Source: JBJSXJ01 sp044235425 (lineage in GTDB: Bacteria > Planctomycetota > Planctomycetia > Pirellulales > Pirellulaceae). From it: a stretch of DNA of 64,000 bases. The notes under the pieces were generated by a model that saw only the letters and a list, made by a program, of their open reading frames with translations, did no database searches and was not told the DNA's origin. Position 1 is the stretch's first letter. The number at the start of each line of letters is the position of its first letter. Shown here in pieces: positions 62,230 through 64,000 of the stretch. The stretch spans positions 1 to 64,000 of the forward strand of contig JBIIHW010000013.1 of NCBI GenBank assembly GCA_044235425.1, written 5' to 3'. The position numbers and the translations under genes are program-made.

Positions 62230-64000
62230 ATGGCTAACACTCCGATGATGCAACAATATGAGGATGCGAAGCGCGCATGTGGTGACGCTCTGTTGCTGTT
62301 TCGCATGGGTGACTTTTATGAGCTCTTTCATGAGGATGCCAAAACCGCTGCGCGCGTGCTTGGGCTGACCCTTACCAGTCGCGAAAAGGGTGAAAACCCG
62401 ATTCCCATGGCAGGTTTTCCCTTTCATCAATTGGAATCCTATCTAGGGAAACTCATCCGCGCAGGGTATCGAGCGGCGGTCTGTGAACAGATGGAGGATC
62501 CGAAAAAGGCCGTCGGCATCGTCAAACGCGAAATCACACGTGTCGTTTCCGCTGGAACCCTCACCGACGACGCCTTACTGGATCCCCGTGAAAGCAATTA
62601 TCTGGCCGCCATCGCCGAGCCGGTTGGTCGGCAAGCTCGAAGTGCGGATGAGGTGGGGATCGCGTGGGCCGAGTTGTCGACAGGTAGTTTCTTTGCAGCC
62701 CGCGTGCCGCGCTATCAGTTGGCCGATTACTTAGCTCGCATTCGCCCCTCGGAATGCCTGGTGAGTGAAGACGCACCGCCGCTGACTGTCGCCAGTGAAC
62801 TGCTGATTACGAAGCGTCCGGACTGGGCGTTCTCACTGGACGGCGCCCACCGTTCACTCAACCAACATTTTGGCACTCTGCATCTCGATGGGTTCGGCTT
62901 CTCCGATGGGGAGTCGGAAGCGGCCGCCATTCGTGCCGCCGGTGCAATCTTGGACTACCTCCAAGAAACTCAGCGCACCTCAATCTCACACCTGGAACGT
63001 CTTACCCCCTACCGCCCCGGCTCAGCGCTGGAAATTGACGAGGCCAGTCGTCGCAGTCTGGAATTGGATCGCACGATTCGAGATGGTTCGCGAGAAGGAT
63101 CCCTGCTCGCCGTGATCGATCGCACCACGACGCCGATGGGATCACGCTTGCTGCGTGAATGGTTAGCCGCACCTCTCACCGATGCCGCCGCCATTAATCA
63201 GCGTCTCGATGCCGTCACGGACCTCATGTCCGATCATCGCCGACGTGCACAACTGCGTGAGCTACTCAAGGGCGTTTACGATCTCGAACGACTACTGGCC
63301 CGCGTCACCACGGGTCGCGCGAGTCCCCGGGATCTGAGTTGTATCGGCCGCACTTTAATGCGGCTGCCCGACCTCAAAGCTCTGCACCAGGAAAGTCCCG
63401 CATCGTTACTGCGGGAACTTAACGAACAGCTCGATGAGTGTCCTGATATTGGTCAATTGCTCGCGACAGCACTGGCCGAGGAATGTCCGTTGAGCGCGCG
63501 AGATGGCGGTTTTATTCGCGCCGGTTTTTCCCCACCGCTCGATCAACTGCGGGAACTGGCTGCAGGTGGTAAACAATGGATCGCCCAGTATCAGGCGGCC
63601 GAGTCTCAGCGTACGGGCATCAGTAATTTAAAAGTCGGCTACAACAAAGTCTTCGGCTATTTCATCGAAATCACCAACGCGCAGCGCGACAAGACGCCCA
63701 CTCACTACATCCGCAAACAAACCATCGCCAATGCCGAACGATACATCACTCCCGAGTTGAAAGAATATGAGGAACGGGTTCTGACGGCGGACGAGAAGGG
63801 TCAGGAACTGGAACTGAATTTGTTTTTGCAACTGCGCGAGCAGGTGGCGGATGCCAGTCATCGCTTGCAGCGTACGGCAGTAGCAATCGCCCAGCTCGAT
63901 GTTCTCGCCGCACTCGCGGAACTAGCCGTCGAGAGACGCTATTGTCGTCCAACCATCGCGACGGAGCCCGTCTTGCAGCTCCTGGATGCGCGCCATCCTG
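62230..64000 (+). CDS. mutS: DNA mismatch repair protein MutS (3' end cut by window)
   Basis: MutS binds mismatches and recruits MutL. The visible 590 residues cover the mismatch-binding domain I with MGDFYELFHEDA (the Phe-x-Glu that contacts the mismatch), connector domain II, and core/clamp domains III-IV (NLKVGYNKVFGYFIEI, then RYITPELKEYE). The ATPase domain lies beyond 64000. ATG 62230 begins MANTPMMQQY, a normal family start, 10 bases after the acyltransferase stop. Partial only because the window ends. Confidence 0.97.
   Translation, partial: MANTPMMQQYEDAKRACGDALLLFRMGDFYELFHEDAKTAARVLGLTLTSREKGENPIPMAGFPFHQLESYLGKLIRAGYRAAVCEQMEDPKKAVGIVKREITRVVSAGTLTDDALLDPRESNYLAAIAEPVGRQARSADEVGIAWAELSTGSFFAARVPRYQLADYLARIRPSECLVSEDAPPLTVASELLITKRPDWAFSLDGAHRSLNQHFGTLHLDGFGFSDGESEAAAIRAAGAILDYLQETQRTSISHLERLTPYRPGSALEIDEASRRSLELDRTIRDGSREGSLLAVIDRTTTPMGSRLLREWLAAPLTDAAAINQRLDAVTDLMSDHRRRAQLRELLKGVYDLERLLARVTTGRASPRDLSCIGRTLMRLPDLKALHQESPASLLRELNEQLDECPDIGQLLATALAEECPLSARDGGFIRAGFSPPLDQLRELAAGGKQWIAQYQAAESQRTGISNLKVGYNKVFGYFIEITNAQRDKTPTHYIRKQTIANAERYITPELKEYEERVLTADEKGQELELNLFLQLREQVADASHRLQRTAVAIAQLDVLAALAELAVERRYCRPTIATEPVLQLLDARHP

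Overview
The window reads as chromosomal DNA of a planctomycete (Planctomycetota, probably Pirellulales or a close relative). This is inferred from gene content: two DUF1549/DUF1553 (PSD1) giants with haem-like CxxCH N-termini, a DUF1501 protein, two secreted sulfatases, a PEP-CTERM protein, a DUF4013 protein, and a CitG-like plus pterin-synthase pair of the kind planctomycetes share with methylotrophs. It carries 36 protein-coding genes that look functional or at least complete in the window, one tRNA, three gene remnants and several repeat families. No phage, plasmid or CRISPR locus is visible.

Layout. 1-6.2 kb: PEP-CTERM protein, SGNH hydrolase, YbjN-like protein, arylsulfatase. 6.4-9.0 kb: a translationally coupled Mn/Zn ABC importer operon with a perfect 18-bp palindrome over its probable promoter. 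9.3-15.7 kb: three tandem calcineurin-like phosphoesterases, then yidC (with an embedded PDZ domain) and mnmE. 15.7-18.1 kb: a methionine-synthase-like remnant behind a 9-bp repeat array, and a GT-C glycosyltransferase. 18.3-24.1 kb: the imuA-imuB-dnaE2 mutagenic repair cassette. 24.4-29.3 kb: a second sulfatase and a 1130-residue GYF_2-TIR-TM-Sel1 protein. 29.4-31.75 kb: a gene-poor, decayed stretch with an IS66 transposase remnant, a broken glycosyltransferase, palindromic elements, tRNA-Ala(GGC) and a 16-unit heptamer array. 31.8-45.4 kb: a PSD1 gene, an ABC exporter, a DUF4013 protein, then a compact run PSD1-DUF1501-SpoU methyltransferase-CitG-like-PTPS. 45.4-47.9 kb: a second GT-C membrane protein.

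The most striking region is 47.9-62.2 kb. Five minus-strand genes, overlapping or nearly abutting, encode an iterative lipid/polyketide synthase in which the parts of PUFA-synthase-like (Pfa) and heterocyst-glycolipid-like (Hgl) systems are redistributed: a thioester reductase, an active KS fused to a KS with a dead active site, a tandem ACP protein with LGIDSIK motifs, an AT-KR-DH megaprotein, and a FabL-type enoyl reductase with a Tyr-x6-Lys motif. A condensation-domain acyltransferase is divergent from it. Read together, this looks like a pathway building a long acyl chain on ACPs, releasing it reductively as an aldehyde or alcohol, and possibly esterifying it. The window ends inside mutS.

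A recurring theme is short in-frame tandem repeats (mostly 18-bp, also 9, 15 and 21 bp) in the linkers of unrelated proteins (ImuB, TIR protein, ACP protein, PSD1 protein, glycosyltransferase). Start codons were often moved inward from the longest reading frame when a ribosome-binding site or family conservation supported it; these choices are stated per gene.
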